64,000 nucleotides of DNA, taken from DASUTB01 sp036374835 (lineage in GTDB: Bacteria > Actinomycetota > Actinomycetes > Jiangellales > Jiangellaceae). The notes under the pieces are model-generated. The model searched no databases, was not told where the DNA came from, and saw nothing but the letters and a program-made list of their open reading frames with translations. Below, piece after piece: positions 16,381 to 24,877 of this stretch (its first letter is position 1; each line of letters opens with the position of its first letter). Both the position numbers and the translations under genes were made by a program. The stretch covers positions 1 to 64,000 of the forward strand of contig DASUTB010000055.1 in assembly GCA_036374835.1 (NCBI GenBank). Reading direction: 5' to 3'.

Positions 16381-17754
16381 GTGACCGATATGGCCGCCAT
16401 CGTCAAGGCGTACGACATCCGCGGCCTCGTGCCGGACCAGCTCGACGAGGACGTCGCCCGAGCCGTCGGTGCAGCGTTCGCGCAGGTCGTGGGCCAGCCG
16501 CGGTCGATCGTCGTGGGGCACGACATGCGTCCCAGCTCCGAGCCGCTGGCCGCGGCCTTCGCGTCGGGGGTGCGAGAGCGCGGGACGGACGTCGTCCACA
16601 TCGGGCTGGCCTCGACCGACCAGCTCTACTATGCCAGCGGAGCCCTGGACATGCCGGGCGCGATGTTCACCGCGAGCCACAACCCCGCGCAGTACAACGG
16701 CATCAAGCTGTGCCGGGCCGGCGCGGCACCCGTGGGCCAGGACACCGGGCTGGCCGAGATCCGCGACCTCGCGGAACAGATCCTTGACCGAGGAGCGGAC
16801 GGCGGGTCCGCACAGCCAGGCGCCGTCGAGCACCGTGACATGCTCGACGCCTACGCCAAGCACCTGCGCGGCCTCGTCCCGCTGGACGGTATCCGGCCGC
16901 TGACGGTCGTCGTCGACGCCGGCAACGGCATGGCAGGCCATACCGCACCGGCCGCGCTTGACGTTCCGGGTGTGACGCTCGTCCCGCTCTTCTTCGAGCT
17001 CGACGGCACGTTCCCGAACCACGAGGCCAACCCGATCGAGCCGGAGAACCTCCGCGACGCCCAAGCCGCCGTGCGCGAGGCGAATGCCGATATCGGGCTG
17101 GCGTTCGATGGTGACGCCGACCGGTGCTTCGTCATCGACGAGAACGGGCGATCCGTCGATCCCTCAACGCTCACCGCTTTGATCGCGGTCCGCGAGCTCG
17201 AGCGGTCTCCGGGTTCGGCCATCGTGCACAACCTGATCACATCGCGGGCGGTGCCGGAGATCGTCACCGAACACGGTGGGACGCCGATCCGTACCCGTGT
17301 CGGGCACTCGTTCATCAAACAGACCATGGCTGAAAGCGGCGCCGTGTTCGGCGGTGAGCACTCCGGGCACTTCTACTTCCGCGACTTCTGGCGTGCCGAC
17401 TCCGGCATGCTCGCCGCGCTGCACACGATCGCCGCGCTGGGCACCGCACCGGCCGGAACGACGCTGTCGCAGCTGCTCGCACCGTGCGAGCGCTACGTCG
17501 CGTCGGGCGAGATCAACAGCACCGTCGCCGATCAGGGCAAGGCGATCGCCGCGGTGGAGGGCGAGTTCTCCGGACGGAACGGCGTCACGCTCGACGACCT
17601 GGACGGTCTTTCGGCCCGGCACGCGGACTGGCAGTTCAATCTGCGCCCGTCGAACACCGAACCGCTGCTCCGGCTCAACGTCGAGGGCGCGGACCGGGCC
17701 ACGATGGAAGGGATTCGCGACGAGGTGCTGCGAATCGTGCGAGAGGAGCGGTGA
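16381..17754 (+). CDS. pmmA: Phosphomannomutase/phosphoglucomutase
   Basis: 457-residue alpha-D-phosphohexomutase interconverting mannose-6-phosphate and mannose-1-phosphate. The four family signatures are intact: phosphoserine loop MFTASHNPAQYNGIK, metal loop GLAFDGDADRCFVID, sugar-specificity loop GGEHSGHFYFRD and phosphate-binding loop RPSNTEPLLRLN. Together with manA upstream and manB downstream in the pathway it supplies GDP-mannose. GTG 16381 or ATG 16390 could be the start. Its stop overlaps the next start (TGATG). The EHSGH loop is typical of enzymes using mannose and glucose phosphates. Confidence 0.93.
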   Translation: MTDMAAIVKAYDIRGLVPDQLDEDVARAVGAAFAQVVGQPRSIVVGHDMRPSSEPLAAAFASGVRERGTDVVHIGLASTDQLYYASGALDMPGAMFTASHNPAQYNGIKLCRAGAAPVGQDTGLAEIRDLAEQILDRGADGGSAQPGAVEHRDMLDAYAKHLRGLVPLDGIRPLTVVVDAGNGMAGHTAPAALDVPGVTLVPLFFELDGTFPNHEANPIEPENLRDAQAAVREANADIGLAFDGDADRCFVIDENGRSVDPSTLTALIAVRELERSPGSAIVHNLITSRAVPEIVTEHGGTPIRTRVGHSFIKQTMAESGAVFGGEHSGHFYFRDFWRADSGMLAALHTIAALGTAPAGTTLSQLLAPCERYVASGEINSTVADQGKAIAAVEGEFSGRNGVTLDDLDGLSARHADWQFNLRPSNTEPLLRLNVEGADRATMEGIRDEVLRIVREER

Positions 17755-17924
17755 TGGCGCTCGACCCGAACCTGTTGGAGATTCTGGCCTGCCCCGAATG
17801 CAAGGCGTCGTTGCGCGAGGATGACGCGGCCGGTGAGCTGGTATGCACCGGGTGCGGCTTGGTGTATCCGGTCCGGGATGGCATTCCGGTGTTGCTCGTG
17901 GACGAGGCCCGTCGTCCCTCCTGA
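17754..17924 (+). CDS. Trm112-family zinc-ribbon protein
   Basis: 56-residue protein with four cysteines (13, 16, 31, 34) in ACPECKAS and VCTGCGLVYPV, and the conserved end YPVRDGIPVLL. Eukaryotic and archaeal Trm112 proteins activate methyltransferases; bacterial versions are mostly uncharacterised. ATG 17754 overlaps the mutase stop by one base, and GAGGAG lies 7 bases upstream. The conserved position between pmm and the SIS isomerase supports a real gene. Confidence 0.88.
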   Translation: MALDPNLLEILACPECKASLREDDAAGELVCTGCGLVYPVRDGIPVLLVDEARRPS

Positions 17925-17944
17925 TCCGTGAGAGAGTGATCGGC

Positions 17945-18964
17945 ATGTTCTTCGACGGAGCGCTCGACGATCCGGCCGAGCTGGAGACGATCGACCCGGC
18001 GCTGCGCGAGATCGCGCTGTGGGGCTCGGAGGTTCGCCGTGCCGACGCTGCGGCCGACGCCGTACTGGCCGAGATGCGCGACCACGATCGCCCCCGCGCA
18101 GTCGTGGCCGGGGGCGCCGACGGCCGGCTGTTCCGCGCGGTGCTCGAACCGATCTGCCCGGTCCCGTTCGTCGCGTGGCCGCATCCGGGGCTTCCAGGCT
18201 GGGCCGGGCCGTTGGATCTGGTCGTCATCATGTCGGCTGCCGGGGACGAGGAAGACCTGTTGTCGGCCGTCGCCGAGGCGGTGCGCCGCGGCTGTTCGCT
18301 GCTCGTGGCAGCACCGGAGGGATCCGCCGTCGCCGAGGCGTCGCACGGCTCGTCGACCACGCTGCTGCCGGCGGTGACCACCGACCCGACTGCGCTGGCG
18401 GTGCCCGTGCTGCGCGCACTGCATCTGCGCGGCCTCGGCCCTGAGGTGGCCGCCGAGCCCGTTGCGTCCCTGTTGGACGATGTCGCCGTGCGGTGCGGCG
18501 CCCACACCACGGTCGACGAGAACCCGGCCAAGGAGATCGCGCTGGCGTTCGGCGACGACACCCCGGTCGTCTACGGCGGTTCGGTGCTGGCGGCGCGAGC
18601 CGCGCGTCGGGTGGCCGAGGCGTTGCGTGCGGCGTCGGGACGGGCGGCGATCGCCGGAACCGACCATCAGCTCGTCCCGCTGCTGGAGCATGCGCCGGAG
18701 GAGGACATCTTCGCCGATCCGTTCGATGGTGACATCGGCCAGCCTCGGCCGTCCCTGCTCGTCCTCGACGACGGTATGGAGAGTGCCACGATCGAGGCTG
18801 CCCGCGAGCGCGTTCTGGAAGCCGCCGAGAAGGGAAACGTACGGGTCCACACCGTCGACGCCGCCGAGGGCCCGGAGATCGGACGGTTCGCCGCGCTGCT
18901 CGCTACGGGACGGTTCGCTGCGGCCTATCTCGCTTTGGGTCTCGGCCGCCGCGCTCCGTCGTGA
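17945..18964 (+). CDS. SIS-domain bifunctional phosphoglucose/phosphomannose isomerase-like protein (TobH)
   Basis: 339-residue SIS-fold protein at the Rv3256c (TobH) position. The first SIS half contains RAVVAGGADGRLFRAVLEPI and VVIMSAAGDEEDLL; the second contains NPAKEIALAFGDDTPVVYGG and GTDHQLVPLLEHA. It is probably involved in fructose-, glucose- or mannose-6-phosphate interconversion feeding the neighbouring mutase. The mycobacterial homologue lacks proven activity. ATG 17945 is chosen over GTG 17936 because GAGAGAG lies 8 bases upstream. It is last in the DUF3499-pmm-Trm112-SIS operon. Confidence 0.85.
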   Translation: MFFDGALDDPAELETIDPALREIALWGSEVRRADAAADAVLAEMRDHDRPRAVVAGGADGRLFRAVLEPICPVPFVAWPHPGLPGWAGPLDLVVIMSAAGDEEDLLSAVAEAVRRGCSLLVAAPEGSAVAEASHGSSTTLLPAVTTDPTALAVPVLRALHLRGLGPEVAAEPVASLLDDVAVRCGAHTTVDENPAKEIALAFGDDTPVVYGGSVLAARAARRVAEALRAASGRAAIAGTDHQLVPLLEHAPEEDIFADPFDGDIGQPRPSLLVLDDGMESATIEAARERVLEAAEKGNVRVHTVDAAEGPEIGRFAALLATGRFAAAYLALGLGRRAPS

Positions 18965-18979
18965 CGGCCAGCGGAGTAC

Positions 18980-19453
18980 TCAGGTTGGCGGCTGTGGTTG
19001 CTCGTCGGCCTCGGTTTCCGGGTTTGAGGTTTGTTCGTCGGATGTGACTTGTGCGACCGCGAGCTCAACGCGCGGGTCGATGTGTTTCCACTTCTTGTCT
19101 CCGGCCAGCACGGTCTCGGCCTCCGTCGTTGAGGCGGTCGCGAGCACGATCGCGTCCGGTAGGCGCAAGGAGCGGTGGCTTGCGCGCAGCTTCGCTGCGG
19201 TAACCGCGACGTCCTCGTCCAGCGGGACCGGTTTGCCGAACGCGGCGATCGCTTGAGCGCGACGGTTGTTCAGCTCGTCGTCGCCGCGGCGAGCCGCTCC
19301 AACGAGGATCTCGGCGAGGACGCTCGCCGGCATGACGAACGTTGCGCCGGCGTTGCGATGCTGCCGAACCTTTTCCACCGATGAATCGTGCAGGGCGTCG
19401 TGTGGGTCGAACAGCGCGAGGATCACGCTCGCGTCCAGAACTACGCGTCCCAC
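18980..19453 (-). CDS. vapC: PIN-domain toxin, VapC family
   Basis: 157-residue PIN ribonuclease. Acids at the expected positions: RVVLDASVILALFD, SVLAEILVGAARR and SLRLPDAIVLATA. The tail after about residue 135 (TSDEQTSNPETEADEQPQ) is acidic and low complexity, longer than usual for VapC. It overlaps its AbrB-type antitoxin by 13 bases. It converges on the TobH gene with 15 bases between their stops. Confidence 0.87.
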   Translation of the reverse strand: MGRVVLDASVILALFDPHDALHDSSVEKVRQHRNAGATFVMPASVLAEILVGAARRGDDELNNRRAQAIAAFGKPVPLDEDVAVTAAKLRASHRSLRLPDAIVLATASTTEAETVLAGDKKWKHIDPRVELAVAQVTSDEQTSNPETEADEQPQPPT

Positions 19454-19689
19454 TCGTCCCTCATCGCGTCAAGATCGGTGTCGGCGGACAAGCCTGGCGC
19501 AGAGCCGATGAGCGCCTCGAGTGGGTCCTGGACAGGGGTAAGGAGCACGCGGCCATGGTCGTCGACGGTCACCTGGAGCTCGTCTCCGGGTCGTAGGTGG
19601 GCTTCGTCTAGGGCGGCAGATGGCAAGGTCACCTGGTGCTTGCGAGAAATACGGGTGAAACCGCGCCGCCGCTTTACTTCTGCTGCCAT
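19441..19689 (-). CDS. vapB: AbrB/MazE-type antitoxin (VapB)
   Basis: 82-residue swapped-hairpin AbrB protein: TRISRKHQVTLPSAALDEAH then LRPGDELQVTVDDHGRVLL. The acidic C-terminus (SADTDLDAMRDEWDA) should neutralise the downstream PIN toxin. ATG 19689 is the start. This pair is a true VapB(AbrB)-VapC, unlike the two Phd-linked pairs at 8.2 and 14.6 kb. Confidence 0.88.
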   Translation of the reverse strand: MAAEVKRRRGFTRISRKHQVTLPSAALDEAHLRPGDELQVTVDDHGRVLLTPVQDPLEALIGSAPGLSADTDLDAMRDEWDA

Positions 19690-19850
19690 GAGTAAAGGTT
19701 ACATCGAAAGTTTCTCGGCCGCGCACTGGCGACGGCGATCTTGGGATCGCCATCGTTCGGCGAGGTGAATAATCCATGAGTAGGTACAAGCTGTCGTATA
19801 AGGAACATCTTGCGAAGCTGAGGTATCGATGGAGATTCGAGTCGGCGACG

Positions 19851-19884
19851 GAGGAATAGTCAAGACCTGTGGATCCGCGTGTCA
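19851..19884. repeat. Direct repeat, left copy
   Basis: 34 bases matching 20433-20466 at 29 positions; the shared core is ATAGTCAAGACCT. The two copies bracket the DUF6653-like gene. Confidence 0.75.
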
Positions 19885-19904
19885 CGCGGCTGCGGTGTCG
19901 AGCG

Positions 19905-20345
19905 TCATGATCGGGATGTTCGACTCACGCCAACGTTGCGGTCGTAGTAGCGGGCCATCAGTTCCCAGTACGCCATCAGCAGCCCCATCTCCAGTGCTGT
20001 CGCTGCTGCGGCCGGTACTGCGCGGCGCTGATGGGCGGCGACCATCGCGACCAGCAAGGCGGCGGTCGCGGCGACGTTGACCGCCATCGCGGTGTCTATT
20101 GGCCGCTTGGCGATCCACTGCTCCTCACCAAGCGCCGCCCGGGTCGCCCATGCCCGGTCGTGCGCGGGTTTGCTGAACACCACCGGGTTGACTGCCATCC
20201 ATAGGCCGACCAGCGCGGCGTCGCGCCGGCTGCGTCGCCACACCGGGATAAGCATCAGCGGTGTGCTGGCCCACCTCGTCCACATGCTCCACGGATTGCT
20301 GTGCCGCGCGAACACCGCCCGCTTGACCTTCCGCCAGTCCTCCAT
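19905..20345 (-). CDS. DUF6653-like membrane protein
   Basis: 146-residue protein. The N-terminus RHSNPWSMWTRWASTPLMLIPV and HDRAWATRAALGEEQW resemble what I remember of the DUF6653 family. Hydrophobic stretches suggest three or four membrane helices (about residues 28-40, 44-60, 86-105 and 107-125). No function is known. It is bounded by 34-base direct repeats, which suggests a movable cassette. Family assignment is from memory and moderate. Confidence 0.65.
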   Translation of the reverse strand: MEDWRKVKRAVFARHSNPWSMWTRWASTPLMLIPVWRRSRRDAALVGLWMAVNPVVFSKPAHDRAWATRAALGEEQWIAKRPIDTAMAVNVAATAALLVAMVAAHQRRAVPAAAATALEMGLLMAYWELMARYYDRNVGVSRTSRS

Positions 20346-20432
20346 CGACGGCTCCTTCGGGTCCTGCTGGTCGCACCACTCTGGATTCTGATCCTATGTG
20401 CCGTCCGGCGCCGTACGCCGGCGCAGGGGCGG

Positions 20433-20466
20433 GAGGGATAGTCAAGACCTCGGGATCGGGGTGTCA
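20433..20466. repeat. Direct repeat, right copy
   Basis: Partner of 19851-19884, 29 of 34 bases identical, same orientation. It lies upstream of the DUF6653-like gene start. Confidence 0.75.
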
Positions 20467-20543
20467 ATCGAAGGAATACTAGGAACGCTGCTAGCAAGCG
20501 GTAGTACCATCGAAATTGTCCATGATCAGCGATGGAACGGGGA

Positions 20544-22007
20544 TCAATACAAATCGCTGGCGCTGATGAGGACGATGTCGCTGGATTGGTCCGCGGCTGT
20601 TGTAGCCTCTGCGGTGAATCCGGCTTGGCCGTATAGCATGAGCTTGGCGGTGGCCGCACCGTCAATACCGTGTGCTTCGAGGAGGGCACGGACGTGGCGG
20701 AGCCGGTCGAGGTGCGGGAGGCCGATGGTCTCGCCCCACTTGGCTTCGCCGATCGCCAGCAGTATTTTGCGGTCGTCATCCGTGCGTCCGAAGGCAACGG
20801 TATCCAGCTGGTGGCTGGTCTGGTTCGCAGGGTCGTTCACGGTGCCATGGGCGACCTCGGTTGGGGTTCCCCCGAGCGCTCTGTCCGCGGCGAAGTAGCG
20901 AGTCCATTGTCGACACACGTGCTCGAAGTGCGGTCCGAGCACGCTGGTCGCGAACCGCGGCTGGCTGCTGCGCCACAGCTGGCTGGGGTCGGTGGCCTGT
21001 TCAAGGTCTGCCCAGATCGGACGCATCACCGCGTGGTAAAAGGTGACGAGGGGTTCGGTGATTCTGAAGTTTGTGCGGCGGCGGTGGAAGGCGTCTTGAG
21101 CCGTGCTGATCAGGCCGGCGTCCTCGAGAACGTCGAGGGGATGGGCGAGATCCCCGGACTTGCGGCCGAGAAAGCTCGCGATAGCGCCGCGCGTTGTGTT
21201 CCCTGAGGCGATCGCGGCGAGTACGGAGTGGTAGAGGGCGGTGTCCTTCATGTCGGGCTCGTCGGCGAGTAGATAGCGCGCTTCGCGGAACAGCGGGCTG
21301 GCCCGGTTGAGGACGGTCCGGACGACCCATGGGTCGAAGTCGTCCGGGCTGCGCGGTGCGTCATCTCGGACGAACTCGCGCCGATACGCCGGCGTGCCGC
21401 CCACTATCGCGTGAACCCGGAGGGCAAGCGATGGGTCGCCGATGCTCCAGAACTGTGCTGCGAGCTGGTGGTCAAGGGTGGGGACGACAAGCTCCAGGCC
21501 CGCACGTCCGCGCAGCGGTCCGTCGCGAGCCAGGAGCTTGCCCATGAACGACATAGCTGATCCGCACAGGAGCAGTCGGGTGCGGCTCTCGTCCCGCTCT
21601 GGCCGCAAGGGCGCCAGGGCATTCTGGATGACTGACGGCAGCGACTTGTTGGCTCGTGCCAAGTAGGGGAACTCGTCGATTACCGCGACGATGGGCCGAT
21701 TGCGGCCGAGTGCCAGTAGCGCGTCGACGGCGGTACGCCAGTCGCCGAAGTCAAACGCGGCAGGAGCACCGGTGTGCTCGGCCAACGCGGCGCCGAATCT
21801 GCGTAGCGACTCCCCGTCTGTTGCTTCTTCGGCCGCGAAGTAGAAACCGCCGAGCTGGTGGCACAATGCACGCAGCAAGAAGGTCTTGCCTTGCCGGCGC
21901 CGGCCGGACACCACGCCTAGCGTCGCGCCCGGCGCGTCGTCCTGCGCGAAGTCGGTCAGCGCACGCCATTCGAAGTCCCGGTCGAACATTGCTACGGGCT
22001 TGTCCAT
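20544..22007 (-). CDS. AAA/STAND-like ATPase with C-terminal DUF234-type domain
   Basis: 487-residue ATPase of the archaeal-type ATP-binding/DUF234 group. Walker A is VVSGRRRQGKTFLLRAL (about residues 32-48), Walker B is PIVAVIDEFPYLARANKS, and a sensor-like LLLCGSAMSFMGKLL follows. The middle has a winged-helix segment (AIASFLGRKSGDLAHPLDVL). The C-terminus (LLAIGEAKWGETIGLPHLDRL) resembles a PD-(D/E)XK nuclease-like core, E-x-K. ATG 22007 has TGGAG 5 bases upstream; ATG 22022 lies inside an operator-like palindrome. Role unknown; defence or stress functions are possible. No partner gene is visible except a doubtful small divergent frame. Confidence 0.8.
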   Translation of the reverse strand: MDKPVAMFDRDFEWRALTDFAQDDAPGATLGVVSGRRRQGKTFLLRALCHQLGGFYFAAEEATDGESLRRFGAALAEHTGAPAAFDFGDWRTAVDALLALGRNRPIVAVIDEFPYLARANKSLPSVIQNALAPLRPERDESRTRLLLCGSAMSFMGKLLARDGPLRGRAGLELVVPTLDHQLAAQFWSIGDPSLALRVHAIVGGTPAYRREFVRDDAPRSPDDFDPWVVRTVLNRASPLFREARYLLADEPDMKDTALYHSVLAAIASGNTTRGAIASFLGRKSGDLAHPLDVLEDAGLISTAQDAFHRRRTNFRITEPLVTFYHAVMRPIWADLEQATDPSQLWRSSQPRFATSVLGPHFEHVCRQWTRYFAADRALGGTPTEVAHGTVNDPANQTSHQLDTVAFGRTDDDRKILLAIGEAKWGETIGLPHLDRLRHVRALLEAHGIDGAATAKLMLYGQAGFTAEATTAADQSSDIVLISASDLY

Positions 22008-22020
22008 ATGAACTCCACTC

Positions 22021-22049
22021 ATAACTTCAGTTATGATAACTCTAGCTAT
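22021..22049. promoter_or_regulatory. Two tandem AT-rich palindromes upstream of the ATPase
   Basis: ATAACT-tc-AGTTAT (22021-22034) and ATAACT-ct-AGCTAT (22036-22049) are separated by one base. They lie 14-42 bases upstream of the ATPase start. Such paired low-GC palindromes stand out from the surroundings and look like a double operator. Confidence 0.6.
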
Positions 22050-22254
22050 GAGTGCCGATGTCTTCAACCGCCAAGGCTTGCCACAGTTTGACTTGCCTAG
22101 CCTCCCAGGACTGCGCCTTGTCGCGGCGCGGCAGAGCCGCGGTTTGGCCAGTGAGCAGCTTGAGGAGCGACTAGTGAGACGGCGTGGTTCAAGGACCGCA
22201 ATCACAGCCGGAGGATGCGTCAGATCGACTCGTGTTTGGAGGCTCAGACTTTGA
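22048..22254 (+). CDS. Doubtful small ORF divergent from the ATPase
   Basis: 68 codons starting at an ATG inside the palindrome, so any transcript would be nearly leaderless. The peptide (SADVFNRQGLPQFDLPSLPG...) has no motif I recognise, and its end overlaps the stop of the solute-binding-like gene by 11 bases. It could be a degraded partner gene or chance. Confidence 0.2.
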   Translation: MSADVFNRQGLPQFDLPSLPGLRLVAARQSRGLASEQLEERLVRRRGSRTAITAGGCVRSTRVWRLRL

Positions 22255-23131
22255 CGACACTGTCGTATTTCAGCGGGGTTTGAGCCGTCGCTCCGAACAG
22301 CTCACGCTCGCGCATCCACTCCTGGGACTGTTCGTACATGTCGGCAGTGTAGGGCAGGAAGGCGATCCGCTCGCCTGGCCCGAACCGACGCACGTCGATC
22401 ATCGAATGGAATCTCTCAGGCACCTCGCGCAGGTAGTAGTGCTTGTACCGCTCGGGCGCGAGGTCGATGTCCATCTGCGCCCGCTTGAGAGCCTGGAAGT
22501 AGCGCTCGACATCGGCGGTGTCGATCTGGGGGGCGAACATGAAGCCGCCGATGAAGGTCGCGTCCACGATCTTGCGGAACCCCTGCTGCTCGAGCAGGTA
22601 CGTCGAGGCACCCCACACCGTCGCGGCGGGCACCTGGCGATCCAGAGCGAGATCGACGCGGTCGTACGGGTAGCCCAGGAACCGTAGATTGATCTGGTCT
22701 GCGTCGAGGAACGGCTCGAGTGCCTGCAGCGTGGTGAAGTGGCTGCCCGAGTGGTAGCCGACGGCGATCTCCACGCCGGCCAGGTCCTCGGCTGCCGTGA
22801 TGGCCGTCTCCGGTGCGACGTAGATGCCGCACGGAATCACCGAGTAGGCGCCGCCCCACATGCTGCCGCGTTCCTGCCCGGCCGCCTCGTTGACCGCCCA
22901 ATGACATGCACAGCTGAGGCCCTGCTTGCCGTGCTGGCCGGTGGCGTAGTGCTCGAAGGCACCTTCCTTGTGATCGTCCGGCGCCTGGTCGGGGGACCGG
23001 CGTAGCTCGGAACCGATCTCGAGTAGCGCGACCTCGAAGTTGTAGTCGAGGCCCTCGTCGGTGAAATAGCCGTTCTCGTGGGCGACCCACTCCTGGAGCC
23101 GTCCGTGCGTCGAGATCTGCAACGTGGCCAT
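22244..23131 (-). CDS. Solute-binding-protein-like (NMT1/SsuA type) protein without signal peptide
   Basis: 295-residue protein with the fold signatures of NitT/TauT/NMT1-type binding proteins: HENGYFTDEGLDYNFEVAL at the start, ETAITAAEDLAGVEIAVGYH and GVEIAVGYHSGSHFTTLQAL in the middle, TVWGASTYLLEQQGFRKI after. It begins directly with the first beta strand (ATLQISTHG), so there is no export signal and no ABC permease or ATPase nearby. A CACHW motif (about residue 75) might bind a metal or mark an enzyme. The divergent LysR gene probably controls it. A cytosolic sensor or enzyme is as likely as transport. Confidence 0.65.
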   Translation of the reverse strand: MATLQISTHGRLQEWVAHENGYFTDEGLDYNFEVALLEIGSELRRSPDQAPDDHKEGAFEHYATGQHGKQGLSCACHWAVNEAAGQERGSMWGGAYSVIPCGIYVAPETAITAAEDLAGVEIAVGYHSGSHFTTLQALEPFLDADQINLRFLGYPYDRVDLALDRQVPAATVWGASTYLLEQQGFRKIVDATFIGGFMFAPQIDTADVERYFQALKRAQMDIDLAPERYKHYYLREVPERFHSMIDVRRFGPGERIAFLPYTADMYEQSQEWMRERELFGATAQTPLKYDSVVKV

Positions 23132-23190
23132 GGCTGAGCGACCTCCTGGCGTTGAGCGTCCTCGATGTTGCTTACGGTAGGCAGGTCAGC

Positions 23191-23230
23191 ACTATCAGAA
23201 CAACTACCAGTGATCTGATATCTGGATAGT
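23191..23230. promoter_or_regulatory. Candidate LysR operator between divergent genes
   Basis: ACTATCAGA (23191-23199) and TCTGGATAGT (23221-23230) form an interrupted dyad 9 bases before the LysR start, in an AT-rich stretch containing TGATCTGATATC. LysR-type regulators usually bind such sites and autoregulate. Confidence 0.5.
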
Positions 23231-23238
23231 ATTTATCT

Positions 23239-24153
23239 ATGGCGCCGCCTGGTGTTTCGCTCGACCGGTTGCGAGTGTTCGTCGCGGTCATCGAGCACGG
23301 TGGTTTCACCGCCGCCGCGCAGCACCTTCAGCTCAGTCAGCCGACGGTCTCGTTCCACGTCCGCGAGCTCGAGCGCTCCTTCGGCGCGACGCTGCTGTCG
23401 GCACGCGGGCGGGACCAGGGTCTGACGCCGGCCGGCGAGCTGGTGTACGCCTACGCCAGGCGGGTGCTGGGGGACGAGGCGACGACTCGGCGACGAGTGC
23501 GCAGCTTGGAGCAGGGCAAGGCCGGCCGCGTCCGGCTAGGCGCAAGCCTGGCGTTCGAGCAGGGCTTCTTCTTCGACGAGGTCGTCCGTCCGTTCCTCGC
23601 GAGCCACGAGGATGTCGAACTGTCCCTTGTCTTCGACACCAGCTGGAAGATGGCCGAGGCGGTGCGCGAACGGGCGGTCGATCTCGGCTACGTGATGGGC
23701 GCGCCGACCCCGCCGGACTTGCACTACGAGCGGCTGCACGGCAGCTCCGTGGCGTTCTTCGTCTCCGATCGTCATCCACTGGCGGCCGGTCCGGTGCCGT
23801 CGGCCGCGGAGGTGGCTGAAGCCGGACTGATCACCGCACCCATGGGCACGGTCGAGTGGGGCTACTACGGCCAGGTTCTGCGCGCGGCCGGGATGCGGCA
23901 GTACCGCGTGGCGCTGGAGGTCAGCGGCATGCAGGCCCGGATTCTGGCCGCCCAAGGCGGGCTCGGCGTCCTTGTCACGTTCTGGCCGCCGTACACGCGC
24001 GCCGCGTTGCCCGGCTTGCGTGCACTCCCGCTCCCGCTCGGCCCGGACTCCGGCCCGGAGTTCGGCCTGGTACGCCGGGACGACGCGCCGACCGACCCGC
24101 CGGTACGAGAGCTCACCGCGTGGCTCCGTGAAATCGGACGCGTCTCGAGCTGA
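23239..24153 (+). CDS. LysR-type transcriptional regulator
   Basis: 304-residue regulator. The N-terminal winged helix-turn-helix is typical: LRVFVAVIEHGGFTAAAQHL, LSQPTVSFHVRELERSFGAT and RGRDQGLTPAGELVYAYARR (residues 7-75). The effector domain follows (VRLGASLAFEQGFFFDEV, ERAVDLGYVMGAP). Divergent from the solute-binding-like gene with 107 bases between starts, it most likely controls that gene. The effector is unknown. Confidence 0.9.
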   Translation: MAPPGVSLDRLRVFVAVIEHGGFTAAAQHLQLSQPTVSFHVRELERSFGATLLSARGRDQGLTPAGELVYAYARRVLGDEATTRRRVRSLEQGKAGRVRLGASLAFEQGFFFDEVVRPFLASHEDVELSLVFDTSWKMAEAVRERAVDLGYVMGAPTPPDLHYERLHGSSVAFFVSDRHPLAAGPVPSAAEVAEAGLITAPMGTVEWGYYGQVLRAAGMRQYRVALEVSGMQARILAAQGGLGVLVTFWPPYTRAALPGLRALPLPLGPDSGPEFGLVRRDDAPTDPPVRELTAWLREIGRVSS

Positions 24154-24208
24154 CGTCGATGACATCACCGGTTTGGCCGCGCGTGGCCGGTGCCGGAGAA
24201 GATCGCAG

Positions 24209-24877
24209 TCATGAGCCGGGCGCCGACAACTCGGGGTTCCGCAAGTAGGTGATCACTGCTAGGACACGTCGGTGGTCACCGGCATCAGGTTGGAGCCCGA
24301 GCTTGGTGAAGATCCGCGATACGTGCGTCTCGACCGTCTTGAGGGTCAGGATCAGGCGCTCGCCGATGGCTTGGTTGGAGCGGCCCTCGGCCATAAGGGC
24401 CAGCACGTCACGTTCTCGCGACGTCAGGTTCGCGAGGGGGTCCGGATCCCGGCGCCGCCCGATCAGCGTTGCCACGATTTCGGGATCGATGGCCGAGCCA
24501 CCGGAGCCGACTCGCCGAAGGGCGTCGACGAACTCGTCCACGTCCGCGACCCGGTCTTTGAGCAGGTAGCCGACGCCTCGCGGATTGTCCGCCAGCAGCC
24601 GCGCGGCGTGGACCGTCTCGACGTGCTGCGACAGCAGGAGTACACCGACGTCCGGATGGTTGGCGCGTAGCTCATGGGCGGCCAGCAGGCCCTCGTTGGT
24701 GTGGGTCGGCGGCATTCGGATGTCGACGACGGCCACGTCGGGATCCAGCGTCTTCACCGCGTCGACGAGCGCCGTCCCGTCACCCACGTGAGCGGCCACC
24801 GTGATCCCGGTCGCCTCGATCAAACGAACTAGGCCTTCTCGGAAGAGCACGGCGTCTTCTGCTATGACGATTCGCAC
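24209..24877 (-). CDS. NarL/FixJ-type response regulator
   Basis: 222-residue regulator. Receiver domain: acidic AED near residue 8, phospho-acceptor Asp52 in VAVVDIRMPP, and the later QHVETVHAARLL and GYLLKDRVADVDEF signatures (Lys in LLKDR). LuxR helix-turn-helix: LTSRERDVLALMAEGRSNQAIG then LKTVETHVSRIFTKLGL. GTG 24877 is preferred because GGCGGAG lies 5 bases upstream; it overlaps the kinase gene end by 16 bases, so translation is coupled. Its target genes are unknown; the adjacent membrane protein at 27.1 kb is a candidate. Confidence 0.9.
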   Translation of the reverse strand: MRIVIAEDAVLFREGLVRLIEATGITVAAHVGDGTALVDAVKTLDPDVAVVDIRMPPTHTNEGLLAAHELRANHPDVGVLLLSQHVETVHAARLLADNPRGVGYLLKDRVADVDEFVDALRRVGSGGSAIDPEIVATLIGRRRDPDPLANLTSRERDVLALMAEGRSNQAIGERLILTLKTVETHVSRIFTKLGLQPDAGDHRRVLAVITYLRNPELSAPGS

